DNA from: Levilactobacillus huananensis
GTDB taxonomy: Bacteria; Bacillota; Bacilli; Lactobacillales; Lactobacillaceae
Assembly (NCBI RefSeq): GCF_003946145.1
Contig: NZ_RHOC01000004.1
Location: forward strand, 1 to 64,000
Direction of reading: 5' to 3'
DNA: 64,000 bases
Shown here: in pieces, positions 27,949-35,939 of the stretch
Numbering within the stretch: position 1 is the first letter of the stretch
Layout: each line of letters begins with the position of its first letter
Notes under the pieces: model-generated
Seen by the model: only the letters and a program-made list of their open reading frames with translations
What the model was told of the DNA's origin: nothing
Database searches by the model: none
Translations under genes and position numbers: made by a program

Positions 27949-28866
27949 CTAGTTCTTAATGGCGCGAACTTCTTCAAGGAACCACTTGTTGAAGGCAGCG
28001 GCATCAATGTCAACGGAAACCTTGGCATTGGTCTTGCCATCATGGTAAGCACCCCGGATGTCACCGACCGTTTCACCAATGGCAGCGCCAGTGGTAACCA
28101 CGTCGATCCACATGTCTTCAGTCTTGATTGCTTCTGGGTGAAGCAGGTAGAAGATGGTGTTCACATCGTGCATCGCAATCCCGTTGCTGTTGTTATCACC
28201 ATCTTGGACGATGATATCATGCAACATCTTACCAGTCTCGCTAATCTTTGGTAATTCTTCGATGCTTTCGTGAGTTAAGAGGGCCTTCATGGTAATGTCC
28301 AGACCAACCATGACGATTGGAATACCGGACTTGTAAACGATAGCGGCTGCATCTGGGTCAGTGAAGACGTTGAATTCAGCGGCACTCGTCATGTTCCCTT
28401 TACCTAAGGCACCACCCATGGCCACGATCCGTTCGATGTGGCTCTTAACTTCTGGGTATTCAGAGAAGAGTAAAGCAATGTTGGTGTATGAGCCGGTTGG
28501 AACCAACGTAATTGGTTCGTCACTAGCCATGATTTCATCATGGAGCGCTTCGACGGCCGTCTTGTCTAATGGCTTAGGCAGGTCGGTTGGGAAGTCGTAA
28601 CCAGGCATCCCTGATTCACCGTGAATCCGAGCAGCATCTTCAAAGTCCTTGAAGAGTGGTTGTTCGGCACCGGCGGCAACTGGGATGTTCGCATTGAAGA
28701 AACGGACAATCTTTTGTGCATTGATGGTGGTCTTGTCGACCGTAACATTACCGGCAACAGTCGTGATCAGCTTCAAGTCAATACTTGGGTCGTTGATCGC
28801 CATCGTTAAGGCAGCAGCATCATCAATTCCTGGGTCAGTATCCATAATAATCTTTGTAGTCATCAT
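27949..28866 (-). CDS. Nucleoside hydrolase, inosine-uridine preferring type (305 aa)
   Basis: Hydrolyses ribonucleosides to base and ribose in the cytosol. The N-terminal DTDPGIDDAAAL is the calcium-binding Asp cluster, VPTGSYTNIALL and MGGALGKGN are conserved, and NVFTDPDAAAIV plus AMHDVNTIF carry further active-site residues. Full length. It has GGGAGG before a double ATG; either ATG could be used. It lies downstream of the NCS2 permease but behind that gene's terminator, and a small hairpin (28899-28914) sits in its leader. Part of the purine/nucleoside salvage block. Confidence 0.93.
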   Translation of the reverse strand: MMTTKIIMDTDPGIDDAAALTMAINDPSIDLKLITTVAGNVTVDKTTINAQKIVRFFNANIPVAAGAEQPLFKDFEDAARIHGESGMPGYDFPTDLPKPLDKTAVEALHDEIMASDEPITLVPTGSYTNIALLFSEYPEVKSHIERIVAMGGALGKGNMTSAAEFNVFTDPDAAAIVYKSGIPIVMVGLDITMKALLTHESIEELPKISETGKMLHDIIVQDGDNNSNGIAMHDVNTIFYLLHPEAIKTEDMWIDVVTTGAAIGETVGDIRGAYHDGKTNAKVSVDIDAAAFNKWFLEEVRAIKN

Positions 28867-28898
28867 TATTTCCTCCCAATGAAAATTTGGTTTTTAAC

Positions 28899-28914
28899 AG
28901 CGGTCGAAACCGCT
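28899..28914 (-). promoter_or_regulatory. Leader hairpin of the nucleoside hydrolase gene
   Basis: AGCGGT and ACCGCT pair around a CGAA/TTCG tetraloop, about 20 bp upstream of the ribosome site. On the minus strand the loop is TTCG. It could be an operator or mRNA stabiliser. Confidence 0.3.
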
Positions 28915-28930
28915 TACGTTTAACCCTTGT

Positions 28931-28957
28931 GTAAAACCCTGTCATTACAACAGGGCA
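28931..28957 (-). terminator. Terminator overlapping the stop of the NCS2 permease gene
   Basis: Minus-strand CCCTGT-8-ACAGGG followed by TTTTA; the stem contains the stop codon region at 28945. Confidence 0.55.
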
Positions 28958-30258
28958 CTAAATACCAGATCGACTAAGAACAGTCCACCCAGCAGGTAGA
29001 CTGGCCAGGACAGGTTCTTTCCCTGACCCAAAGCCACCTTCATCACCGGATAACACACGAATCCGAAGGCTAAGCCGGTCGAAATACTATTGGTAAATGG
29101 AATCAGCACAATAATCAGAAAGGCTGGAAACCATTCGGAGAAGTCTGCCATCTTAATATTTCCGATAGCAGCCATCATGATGGCACCGGTGATGACAATC
29201 ACTGGCGCAATCGCCGCGGAAGGCACATAGGCCAACAGCGGAACGAAGATGAGTGAGAGACCAAACATGACCGCAGCCACTAAGGCCATCAGCCCGGTCC
29301 GACCCCCACTCTCAATACCCGAGGCACTTTCTGCAGCGGCAACAGTTGGGCTGGTCCCCAAGAAGCCGGAGAAAAAGGTGGTAATCGCGCTACCCTCGAA
29401 GGTCTTCTTGAACTTCTTTTGGTTGGGTAGGAGGCCCTGTAAGAGCCCCATCGACTCAAAGACCAGAATCATGGTCATTGAGAAGGCCGCCAGGATGAAA
29501 GGAATACTGAGCCAGTGCGAGAAATCATTCTTAAATAAGATCTCGTGGTACTGAGCCAATCGTGCCAGGTCAACCTGCGGCGTGTCACTGTCCTTGACCC
29601 CCAAGAAGAAGGCCAACAGGCTGGTCGCAATGATCGCGATGAAGAAGTTTCCCTTCACCTTACGGATGTAGAGGACCAGACTCAACACCAACCCGAACAA
29701 GGCCAGGAGTGGCGTGGGTTTGGTCAGATCTCCCAACACAATCAGTGACGATTTGCCCGCCACGATGAGACCCGCCTTCTCCAGGCCAATTTCGACCAAG
29801 AAAAGACCGATCCCCGCGGTAATCCCACTCTTGAGGGACTCGGGTATCGCCGTGGAGAGAATCGTCGCCACCTTCGTAAAGGCGATTAACATGTAGACAA
29901 AACTCGCCACGGCCGCGATCCCGAGGGCCTCTTGCCAACTCAATCCCATATTCACCACAACGGTGTAGGTGAAGAAGGCATTGACCCCCATCCCCGGGGT
30001 CAGAATGATTGGTGCATTGGCCCAAAAGGCCATGACCAAACACCCGATCACCGAGGAGAAGATGGTCGCGAAGACACTGAGATCCGTGGGGATCCCAGCG
30101 TCCTTAAGAATCAGCGGATTAACGATAATAATGTAGGAAATGGCGAAGAAGCCCGTGATCCCCGCGATTATTTCGTTACGGACGATATCCTTGTGTCGCA
30201 AGGCTTCGCGTAACGTCATGTCGTTCGCTAAGTCAGCTTGCGCTTGTTGCTTATCCAT
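28945..30258 (-). CDS. NCS2 family purine permease, AzgA/PbuG-like (437 aa)
   Basis: Proton-coupled uptake of adenine, guanine or hypoxanthine. Multiple membrane helices with ITPGMGVNAFFTYTVV near residue 90, GIGLFLVEIGLEKAG, and the SGIESGGRTGLMAL block with AESA typical of the AzgA subgroup. Length is right. Starts with ATG and an AGGA site. A ~160-nt structured leader precedes it, which hints at RNA-level control, but it does not match the purine riboswitch consensus as I read it. The exact purine cannot be told. Confidence 0.9.
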   Translation of the reverse strand: MDKQQAQADLANDMTLREALRHKDIVRNEIIAGITGFFAISYIIIVNPLILKDAGIPTDLSVFATIFSSVIGCLVMAFWANAPIILTPGMGVNAFFTYTVVVNMGLSWQEALGIAAVASFVYMLIAFTKVATILSTAIPESLKSGITAGIGLFLVEIGLEKAGLIVAGKSSLIVLGDLTKPTPLLALFGLVLSLVLYIRKVKGNFFIAIIATSLLAFFLGVKDSDTPQVDLARLAQYHEILFKNDFSHWLSIPFILAAFSMTMILVFESMGLLQGLLPNQKKFKKTFEGSAITTFFSGFLGTSPTVAAAESASGIESGGRTGLMALVAAVMFGLSLIFVPLLAYVPSAAIAPVIVITGAIMMAAIGNIKMADFSEWFPAFLIIVLIPFTNSISTGLAFGFVCYPVMKVALGQGKNLSWPVYLLGGLFLVDLVFSALL

Positions 30259-30285
30259 TAGATTAATTTCCTATCTTTCAATACG

Positions 30286-30420
30286 TCATTACCCGACGTA
30301 CGTACTTTATCGGGCATTGCAACCGAATGCTTTCACCCATTCGGCTGGGTTTCACTCCCGCATGGAAGGTCGGCACCCGGACGGACATCCCGGGAAAGTC
30401 CCGTTTTGTCGCTGTCCTTC
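30286..30420 (-). promoter_or_regulatory. Structured 5' leader of the purine permease mRNA
   Basis: Minus-strand RNA would fold CCGAATG-8-CATTCGG (30323-30344), CCCGA/TCGGG enclosing a CGTACGTAC segment (30292-30314) and GC-rich pairing around GGGACTTTCCC. The canonical purine aptamer core was not found. Candidate regulatory RNA, unassigned. Confidence 0.35.
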
Positions 30421-30447
30421 TAGTATAACCTAGATTCGCTGACACAG

Positions 30448-30482
30448 ATAGCCCAGAAGCCAATGGCCCTGGGCTATCAATT
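30448..30482. terminator. Hairpin after the NupC-type transporter gene
   Basis: GATAGCCCAG and CTGGGCTATC form a 10-bp stem. T-rich sequence is only moderate on either side. It lies about 30 bp past the stop at 30511. Confidence 0.6.
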
Positions 30483-30510
30483 TTAAAACGTTAAGCTATT
30501 TGACTCAGGT

Positions 30511-31764
30511 TTACCAAACGAATAATCCAACCATACCGGCTGAAAGTAAGGAAACCAAAATCCCGGAAAGAAGCATGTAACCAACGTTCTTGGAGATAAG
30601 TTCGTTGTTTTCGCGGTCAACGATCCCCTTGAAACAACCGATAATCATCCCAGTCGTTGAGAAGTTAGCGAATGAAGTCAAGAAGACAGTCAAGATGGCA
30701 CGGTAGTGAGGTGAGAAGGCGTTCGTGTTGATCGTCCCGGCAATCTTACCCATGACAACGAATTCGTTGGTAACCAACTTCGTCCCCATGTATTGGGCAA
30801 AACCGAAGGCATCGTGCACGTTCAGACCCATTAACCATGCAAATGGGAACATGATTACCCCTAAGATGTGTTCCAGGGATAATACTGGGCTAATCAAGCC
30901 AAGTAACTTGTCAATCAAAGCAGCTAAGGCAACGAAGGCAATAACGTTACCAGCGATGATTAAGATCAAACGACCGGCACCCATGATAGAGTCACCCAAG
31001 AATGAGAAGAAAGGTTCCTTCTTGCCATCGGATTCAACTTCGCCCTCTTCAGCAGCAACACTGGAGCCACCGATCTTAGCGATCGTGTCTTCTTCAAGTG
31101 TGACTTCGACAGGGTTCAAGATGTTCGTCACGATGATGGCATTCAAGATGTTAATTGGAACGGCCGTCAAAACGAATTGACCTGGAACCATTTGGGTATA
31201 TGCACCCAAGATGGAAGCCGTGATACAAGACATGGACATCATGGCAAGGGTTAAGTTACGTTCCTTACGCATTGTCTTTAATTGTAATTGAGAAACGGCG
31301 AGGGCTTCAGTGTTCCCTAAGAACATCATTTCAACAGAGAAGAATGATTCGAACTTAGGTTGGCCAGTAATGAAGGATAAGCCACGGCCGACCCACTTGA
31401 TGATCCAAGGCAATACCCCGATGTAAGTCAAGATATCGAACATTGGCACAACCAAGAGGATTGGTAAGAGTGAACTGGTAATGAAGTTCATTGACTTAGC
31501 AGTCCCACCGAATTGTGGCGTTACCCAGTTAGGTAAGGCGAAGACAATCCCTTGGTAGGCAACTTGGACTAACCAGTTGAAACCATCGGCGGCACCCTTG
31601 ACGATGTCTTGTCCGATTTGGAAACTCGTGAAGAACCAAGCTAAGACAAGGTTCAATACTAAAACAATAACCGTTGACTTCCAGTTGATCTTTTTCTTGT
31701 TCTTCGAGAACAAGAACGCAATGGCGAGGTAAACAAGTACCCCTAACATGTTAATAAAAATCAT
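30511..31764 (-). CDS. NupC family concentrative nucleoside transporter (417 aa)
   Basis: Proton- or sodium-driven nucleoside importer. A helical N-terminal part, then the conserved PILLVVPMFDILTYIGVLPW region, GNTEALAVSQ (nucleoside-binding segment), and the C-terminal MGLNVHDAFGFAQYMGTKLVTNEFVV with FANFSTTGMIIGC. Full length. ATG with AGAGG upstream. It is downstream of the shortened phosphopentomutase relative on the same strand, with a palindrome in between, and belongs to the nucleoside salvage block. Confidence 0.93.
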   Translation of the reverse strand: MIFINMLGVLVYLAIAFLFSKNKKKINWKSTVIVLVLNLVLAWFFTSFQIGQDIVKGAADGFNWLVQVAYQGIVFALPNWVTPQFGGTAKSMNFITSSLLPILLVVPMFDILTYIGVLPWIIKWVGRGLSFITGQPKFESFFSVEMMFLGNTEALAVSQLQLKTMRKERNLTLAMMSMSCITASILGAYTQMVPGQFVLTAVPINILNAIIVTNILNPVEVTLEEDTIAKIGGSSVAAEEGEVESDGKKEPFFSFLGDSIMGAGRLILIIAGNVIAFVALAALIDKLLGLISPVLSLEHILGVIMFPFAWLMGLNVHDAFGFAQYMGTKLVTNEFVVMGKIAGTINTNAFSPHYRAILTVFLTSFANFSTTGMIIGCFKGIVDRENNELISKNVGYMLLSGILVSLLSAGMVGLFVW

Positions 31765-31793
31765 TGGTCGAAATACCTCTTTCCGAATTTTTT

Positions 31794-31812
31794 AACTGAC
31801 GACCCGTCAGTT
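31794..31812. promoter_or_regulatory. Palindrome AACTGAC-5-GTCAGTT upstream of the NupC-type gene
   Basis: Perfect 7+7 inverted repeat about 35 bp before the start of the transporter gene. It lacks a T tract on the minus strand, so it is more likely an operator or leader hairpin than a terminator. The remaining 31813-32053 has no supported gene; it contains an AAAGGAGGTGA sequence (about 32010-32026) without a usable start codon after it. Confidence 0.4.
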
Positions 31813-32053
31813 TTAAACAAACCGTGAAGTGGTCGCTAAGAATCTATGTACCACAGTTGTTGAAACGTTCATCGCGGTGTCGACGCCCGGATCGTATTCG
31901 TCAGAGAATTGGTGAATAGATCCCTGCGAAGGAATCTGAATAATTGATGAATCTTCTTCTGACGATCTACACGACCCCTGGTTGGCCGAAGATGTTCCTG
32001 CGATGCTGTGCCCCTCACCTCCTTTCATGATGCCTAGTTTGTGTGGCGTTTTA

Positions 32054-32881
32054 TTATTGCGTTAATTCATTCATAAAGCTATGTCCAGCGGCATTACGTG
32101 CCAAACCGAAGTTCTCAAGCACCGTCGCCCCAACATCAGCCAGTGTGCGGCGAATCCCTAAGGCATGGGCACTAGGCCGTGATGGCGAATAAGCTATCAA
32201 CGGCAAATACTCGCGGGTTGGTTTACCCGGCATAGTCGGATCACCGGCATGAGTAGCGGTGAGAATGAGGAGGTCGTTCGCCCCCATGTCATTCATAACC
32301 TGAGCCAAGTAGTGGTCGGCATTCATCAACGCCTTACCAAACTCACCGACGTCCCCTTCCTCACTGGCGAAGCGAAACTCTGGGAGCATCACTGTGGCCA
32401 ATCCAGAAGCTGGTCGATAGAGCTGGTCATACAGAACACGGAAGGCATCCTGATTGCTCCCAAGTTGGAAGCGTTCAACGGTGTCCTGCGTTTGTAGATA
32501 GCTGAGGAAAGGACCGGCAACAGTTACGGGATACCCTGCCGTCGGTAACGTATCGAACACGCTACGGGTCCGGATCTCTCCGGTGTAGTCCCACATCTCC
32601 CGTAAGCCCGTGGCTCGGCCATTATCGCTGGCAGCCATGTGTAACCGACCAAAGAATCCATCTGGATGATCGATCGGGGGCACACCTGGAAGTGGATGGT
32701 CAACCCGAATATTTCCGAGACCCAAGCGCTGTAATGTTGGAAGTTTTAGCTGACCTGACCAACTAGCCGCAACGTGACCAATTGTATCTGCGCCAACGGA
32801 TTGAAAACGGTTAGCGTCGGGGGCTTCACCCAAGCCTAAGCCGGCAAAGTCAATGACAAAGATGCGATGAAAAGCCATCAT
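32054..32881 (-). CDS. Shortened phosphopentomutase (DeoB)-like protein, probably catalytically altered (275 aa)
   Basis: Clearly related to DeoB: FVIDFAGLGLGEAPDA start, GADTIGHVA, LKLPTLQRLGLGNI, and the end with PTREYLPLIAYS, TLADVGATVLENFGL and HSFMNEL. DeoB is about 390 residues; here roughly 115 are missing from the cap and following region. Asp11 is kept, but the TADHGNDP motif reads TATHAGDP (Asp lost), DHTREY reads KPTREY (His lost), and the DFD-GHRRD metal segment is not present. Probably not a normal mutase; may be regulatory or have a new substrate. SD AAGGAG. Operon with the NupC-type transporter. Confidence 0.75.
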   Translation of the reverse strand: MMAFHRIFVIDFAGLGLGEAPDANRFQSVGADTIGHVAASWSGQLKLPTLQRLGLGNIRVDHPLPGVPPIDHPDGFFGRLHMAASDNGRATGLREMWDYTGEIRTRSVFDTLPTAGYPVTVAGPFLSYLQTQDTVERFQLGSNQDAFRVLYDQLYRPASGLATVMLPEFRFASEEGDVGEFGKALMNADHYLAQVMNDMGANDLLILTATHAGDPTMPGKPTREYLPLIAYSPSRPSAHALGIRRTLADVGATVLENFGLARNAAGHSFMNELTQ

Positions 32882-32942
32882 CTCTCACTCCTTCGTAACC
32901 ACCCCATCAAAAATGACGTTGGCAAAATTTCGGTCTAGTAAT

Positions 32943-32971
32943 AATATACCGTTTCCATCGCCGCCTGTAAA
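32943..32971 (-). promoter_or_regulatory. Promoter of the DeoB-like/nucleoside transporter unit
   Basis: Minus strand TTTACA (-35, 32966-32971) and TATATT (-10, 32943-32948) with exactly 17 bp between, about 60 bp before the DeoB-like start. Confidence 0.65.
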
Positions 32972-33070
32972 TGGCTGATTGCATAATTTCTAAGAAACTC
33001 ATTCCCGAACATTACGCCCCTTAACGATCCTTGAGACTCTAAGAATCGCGGCAGATTACAGTTATTGGAG

Positions 33071-33099
33071 AAACCGTTTTCTTTTTCGTTAAACGGTTT
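33071..33099. promoter_or_regulatory. Pair of AAACSGTTT operator-like palindromes 20 bp apart
   Basis: AAACCGTTT at 33071-33079 and AAACGGTTT at 33091-33099; both sit in extended symmetric contexts (GAAACCGTTTTC and TAAACGGTTTA). Their centres are two helical turns apart, about 100 bp upstream of the DeoB-like promoter. This suggests cooperative binding by a LacI-, DeoR- or similar regulator. Confidence 0.4.
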
Positions 33100-33578
33100 A
33101 CGTTCCATTTATACATTTATAATGGCGATGTCACCCCTCTAACTTCCGGGATCGGGCTAATTTAAACCGATAAACCGGTCAGGTGGTGGATAACTGAACG
33201 ATAAGCCGTTGCTAAAAAATAGGCGAACAAAACTGATATTACCGGTAAGCGGTTCCAATTGGTCTAATGTCCCCACCGCCTCCTCAATTGATGACCCGTC
33301 AGGGCTCCCCGACACTTCAGTAGCTCCCAAAGTGAAGCGGCCTACTGACCTACGCTGGGTTACGATACCCGCTGGTTACCCGCTATCGCAGCCAAAGCAG
33401 TTATCCCGCGTTCCAATCAATTCACACCGGTAATGGACCTTATCAGGAATAGGTCTCCCTATAACCAACGGATAGAGCGGACTGTTACAACCCCCGACGA
33501 TGCAAATCCCCGTCATGACAGGTGCACGCAGACCACAGCGTCTTAAGACAGACCCCTTTAAGGCTTAAAAAATGGCAC
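33100..33578. other. Gene-free stretch downstream of the operator pair
   Basis: No coding region accepted on either strand: open frames (for example 33209-33433, plus) lack ribosome sites. A possible divergent promoter TTTACG-15-TATAAT starts at 33097. Otherwise nothing recognised. Confidence 0.3.
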
Positions 33579-33620
33579 AAAAAAACGAACTTCAAGTTTG
33601 AAATGGAGATGACTTGAAGT
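33579..33620 (-). terminator. Terminator of a decayed minus-strand gene
   Basis: Minus-strand ACTTCAAG and CTTGAAGT (8-bp stem) with 16-nt loop, followed by TCG and seven T. Confidence 0.6.
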
Positions 33621-33678
33621 CCGCTAACTCACGGAAAGGAGGTTGTGATTACTACTAAATTTCCGTTTCGTAATCAAT

Positions 33679-34140
33679 TTAATTCTTAATCGCCTCATAA
33701 CTATATTTTTCCAACTGAGCTGTCACAGCCGTTCTCATATTATTTAATTTCTGGCTATCGTCTCAGCTTGAATCAATTTCTTAATGCCTTCATTACCCTA
33801 ACAGAACACGCTCTATCGACTCTTGTTGAAATCCTTGCATGACCTCTGTTACCGTAACATAGGAGCTCTAGTGAAACTCTGGAACTGTCGTCTAATCTTT
33901 TGAAACAATTACGCTTTCGTCAAACGCTAAGCTTGAAACAGATATTAAATTATTTGTTGATGAAATGTTGCCTGGTACCTGAAGCTACTAGAGTTCTTTA
34001 GAAGGGTTATCGGAGTTGTCAAAAACTTTTTTTCACTGGTGCGGGAACCTGAATCTAAAAACCTGTCTCGCGTCAAAACGGAAATCGGTTTCTTGAAGCA
34101 GTGTACCAACTAGATTTGAACCTGAAAAACAGAATCTCAC
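33679..34140 (-). pseudogene. Remnant of an unidentified gene
   Basis: A promoter-like region with a cre-like palindrome, an AAAGGA ribosome site 10 nt before a GTG (34138-34140), and a terminator downstream frame about 460 bp in which coding-like stretches occur in different frames: EVMQGFQQESIERVLLG, and later DDSQKLNNMRTAVTAQLEK with YSYEAIKN and a stop at 33679. In-frame stops and shifts separate them. The original function is not recognisable. Confidence 0.35.
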
Positions 34141-34179
34141 AACTCTTAATTCCTTTCCGCACCTTTATAGTATCACGAG

Positions 34180-34195
34180 TTGTAAGCGTTTACAA
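34180..34195. promoter_or_regulatory. cre-like / LacI-type operator
   Basis: TTGTAAGCGTTTACAA is a 16-bp palindrome with one central asymmetry that fits the CcpA cre consensus (TGWAANCGNTWNCA type). On the minus strand a -10-like TACTAT follows a few bases later, so it overlaps the promoter of the decayed gene. Confidence 0.5.
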
Positions 34196-34498
34196 CAAAA
34201 AGAATGCCGAAATTAAAATTAATTTTTAAGCCGAATCCGTAATGAAAAGTCAAGTCTTATGCTCAACAACAAATGCCGTTATATCGGGTCTGGCGGCTTG
34301 TTGACAAGACAATTTCAGTGGGCCGTTCCAGACATGAAATTGGCTGCCCAATCTAAGCACAACTGGCGCCCGAAATTTCCGGTTGAACTTGCTAAATGTG
34401 CAATCAAAATTCTAATGAATCACCCTGAAAAAAGGCCGTTAAGCCATCAAAATTGCCCAATCACCTGCCCAGGAGGTTTCAAAAACCGTCCTGAGGCC
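34196..34498. other. Non-coding stretch
   Basis: An 88-codon plus-strand frame (34259-34525) has no ribosome site and runs into a terminator; I do not accept it. Nothing else recognised. Confidence 0.3.
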
Positions 34499-34540
34499 AA
34501 AAAAAGCACCGCCAGCGGGTCATGACCGCCAACGGTGTTA
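34499..34540 (-). terminator. Orphan terminator
   Basis: Minus-strand CACCGTTGGCGGT / ACCCGCTGGCGGTG stem followed by seven T. No gene ends here, so it probably belongs to a lost gene. 34541-34791 has nothing recognisable. Confidence 0.6.
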
Positions 34541-34791
34541 CACAACATATGAATCAATTCCAGGCAAATCCATGGGTTCTTGTTTGGAGGAAAAGTTTCA
34601 CAGAATAGCTTAGTAAATTGATTCCAAGTTAAGTAAAAAACAAGTCTCTGGCTTATGCGCCATACTCAGCGCACACCATAGTTATACCGCGAATCGACGC
34701 CTTTTGCACTCTTTTTGACCTGGTCTTTTCTGTTGTCGCCAAGCGAACGCCGTTAAACAGGCTTTTATAGGAAGAAATTATTTTTAGCCTA

Positions 34792-34821
34792 ATTCAAAAA
34801 GCCCGTCGAAAGACGAGCTCC
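34792..34821 (-). terminator. Terminator of the SDR oxidoreductase gene
   Basis: Minus-strand GAGCTCGTC-TTTC-GACGGGCT followed by TTTTGAATT, 14 bp past the stop. Confidence 0.85.
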
Positions 34822-34834
34822 TAAATGAACTTGT

Positions 34835-35476
34835 TTAGTACCAAACAGGCTTATCGCCATCGGTGTTGGGCTTGTTGACACCCAGAGAAGCGTGAATCGA
34901 TTGGGTCGGATCAGCGACCAACTGGGTAACCAAGGCCGCAATACTCTTTCGTGAAACTTCGGTCCCCTTGAAAGGCTCACCCTTCTGCGTCGTTTCGTAG
35001 TCAATCTCATCACGGTTGCTCAACCAGGCTGGCCGAATAATCGTGTAGTCCAGGTCGGAACCCTCGATAACCTTGGCAGCGGCACTGTAAGTTTCGAGGT
35101 AGCCCCCATCGAGCATCTTGTGGTTGAATTCACCGTACTTGCCAGGCACTTCATCATAAATCCCCAGTGTGGAGATCCAGATCAGGCGCTTTACATCGGT
35201 GGCATCCATGGCAGCCACTACCGTCTTGGCTTGGTCTTCGATGTTATCTCCGGCTAAGTTGGCGTAAACGATATCGGCGTCGACCATAGCGGCCTTCAAG
35301 TCGGCCTCGTTGTCGGCGTCCCCATCAACCACCTTCACCCGGTCACTGGCAGCGTCGGCCAAGCGGCTAGAGTTACGCAGGAACAGCGTTAAGTGATTCC
35401 GATCATTGGCTAATAATTGTTTGGTGGCCAGCTGTGCGATACGACCGTTGGCACCTAATACTAAGACATTTGTCAT
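34835..35476 (-). CDS. NAD(P)H-binding SDR/NmrA-like oxidoreductase (213 aa)
   Basis: Atypical short-chain dehydrogenase. Rossmann start VLVLGANGRIAQLATKQLL (GxxGxxA), an acidic residue-containing second strand region, YANLAGDN, and TIIRPAWLSN, which is characteristic of the NmrA/YwnB-type subgroup. The SDR catalytic YxxxK is not clear (YSAAAKVIEG may correspond). Such proteins are redox sensors or quinone reductases; the substrate is unknown. GAGGG ribosome site 8 nt before ATG. A perfect palindrome overlaps the promoter, suggesting control by a MarR/HxlR-type repressor encoded elsewhere. Confidence 0.85.
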   Translation of the reverse strand: MTNVLVLGANGRIAQLATKQLLANDRNHLTLFLRNSSRLADAASDRVKVVDGDADNEADLKAAMVDADIVYANLAGDNIEDQAKTVVAAMDATDVKRLIWISTLGIYDEVPGKYGEFNHKMLDGGYLETYSAAAKVIEGSDLDYTIIRPAWLSNRDEIDYETTQKGEPFKGTEVSRKSIAALVTQLVADPTQSIHASLGVNKPNTDGDKPVWY

Positions 35477-35501
35477 CTTAAGACCCTCGTTTCTTTTTAG
35501 T

Positions 35502-35518
35502 TTACAGTTATACTGTAA
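35502..35518. promoter_or_regulatory. Palindromic operator TTACAGT-TAT-ACTGTAA
   Basis: Perfect 7-3-7 inverted repeat 25 bp upstream of the SDR gene, overlapping a TATAAC that could be its -10 box. Confidence 0.55.
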
Positions 35519-35670
35519 TACTAGTAATTACATTAAGCAAGCCAGATGTTTTCGCTCCTAATCACTTCATGCAAGACAGTCGCCATAAACCAATCCATGC
35601 CAACGTTCGTTATTAAAACGGATCTTGGATATCAAGTGTTCCCAAATTACGCATCAGTCCCTTCTTGTAT

Positions 35671-35745
35671 AAAAAAGGACACATCACAATTGCGTCTACA
35701 CAATCTATCAGAAATCAGTAGACAGCAAAAATAAGTGATGTGTCC
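35671..35745 (-). terminator. Large hairpin ending the 35.9-37.1 kb unit
   Basis: GGACACATCAC (35677-35687) pairs exactly with 35735-35745, and an inner GTCTAC/GTAGAC pair (35694-35699, 35718-35723) extends the structure; the minus strand continues with TTTTTTATA. It is about 190 bp past the stop at 35940. The flanks within 35519-35939 hold no accepted gene. Confidence 0.6.
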
Positions 35746-35939
35746 GAAACCTATACAATTTTAGAAATACAAATCATCATTGAACGAGTTTCAAAAATAG
35801 AGTGGCAAACATTGTTCCCTACATCAATTGCGAGTTATCCTAAACCATCACCAAATGAGGCCACTAAAAAACAACCTTTTTTCGAAATTTTTAAAATAAT
35901 TGACGCTAGCATACTGTTTTCAGTAATGTCAGCGACCTA

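Noticed and set aside
30385-30400. Noc-binding-like TCCCGGGAAA near the purine permease
   Set aside because: Only the core matches; one such site alone is expected by chance and lies in a structured leader.
31813-32028. 71-codon minus-strand frame between the DeoB-like and NupC-type genes
   Set aside because: No ribosome site before the start; the AAAGGAGGTGA inside it has no start codon at suitable spacing.
33209-33433. 74-codon plus-strand frame
   Set aside because: No start signal, low coding character.
34259-34525. 88-codon plus-strand frame
   Set aside because: No ribosome site, runs into a minus-strand terminator, unlike any family I know.
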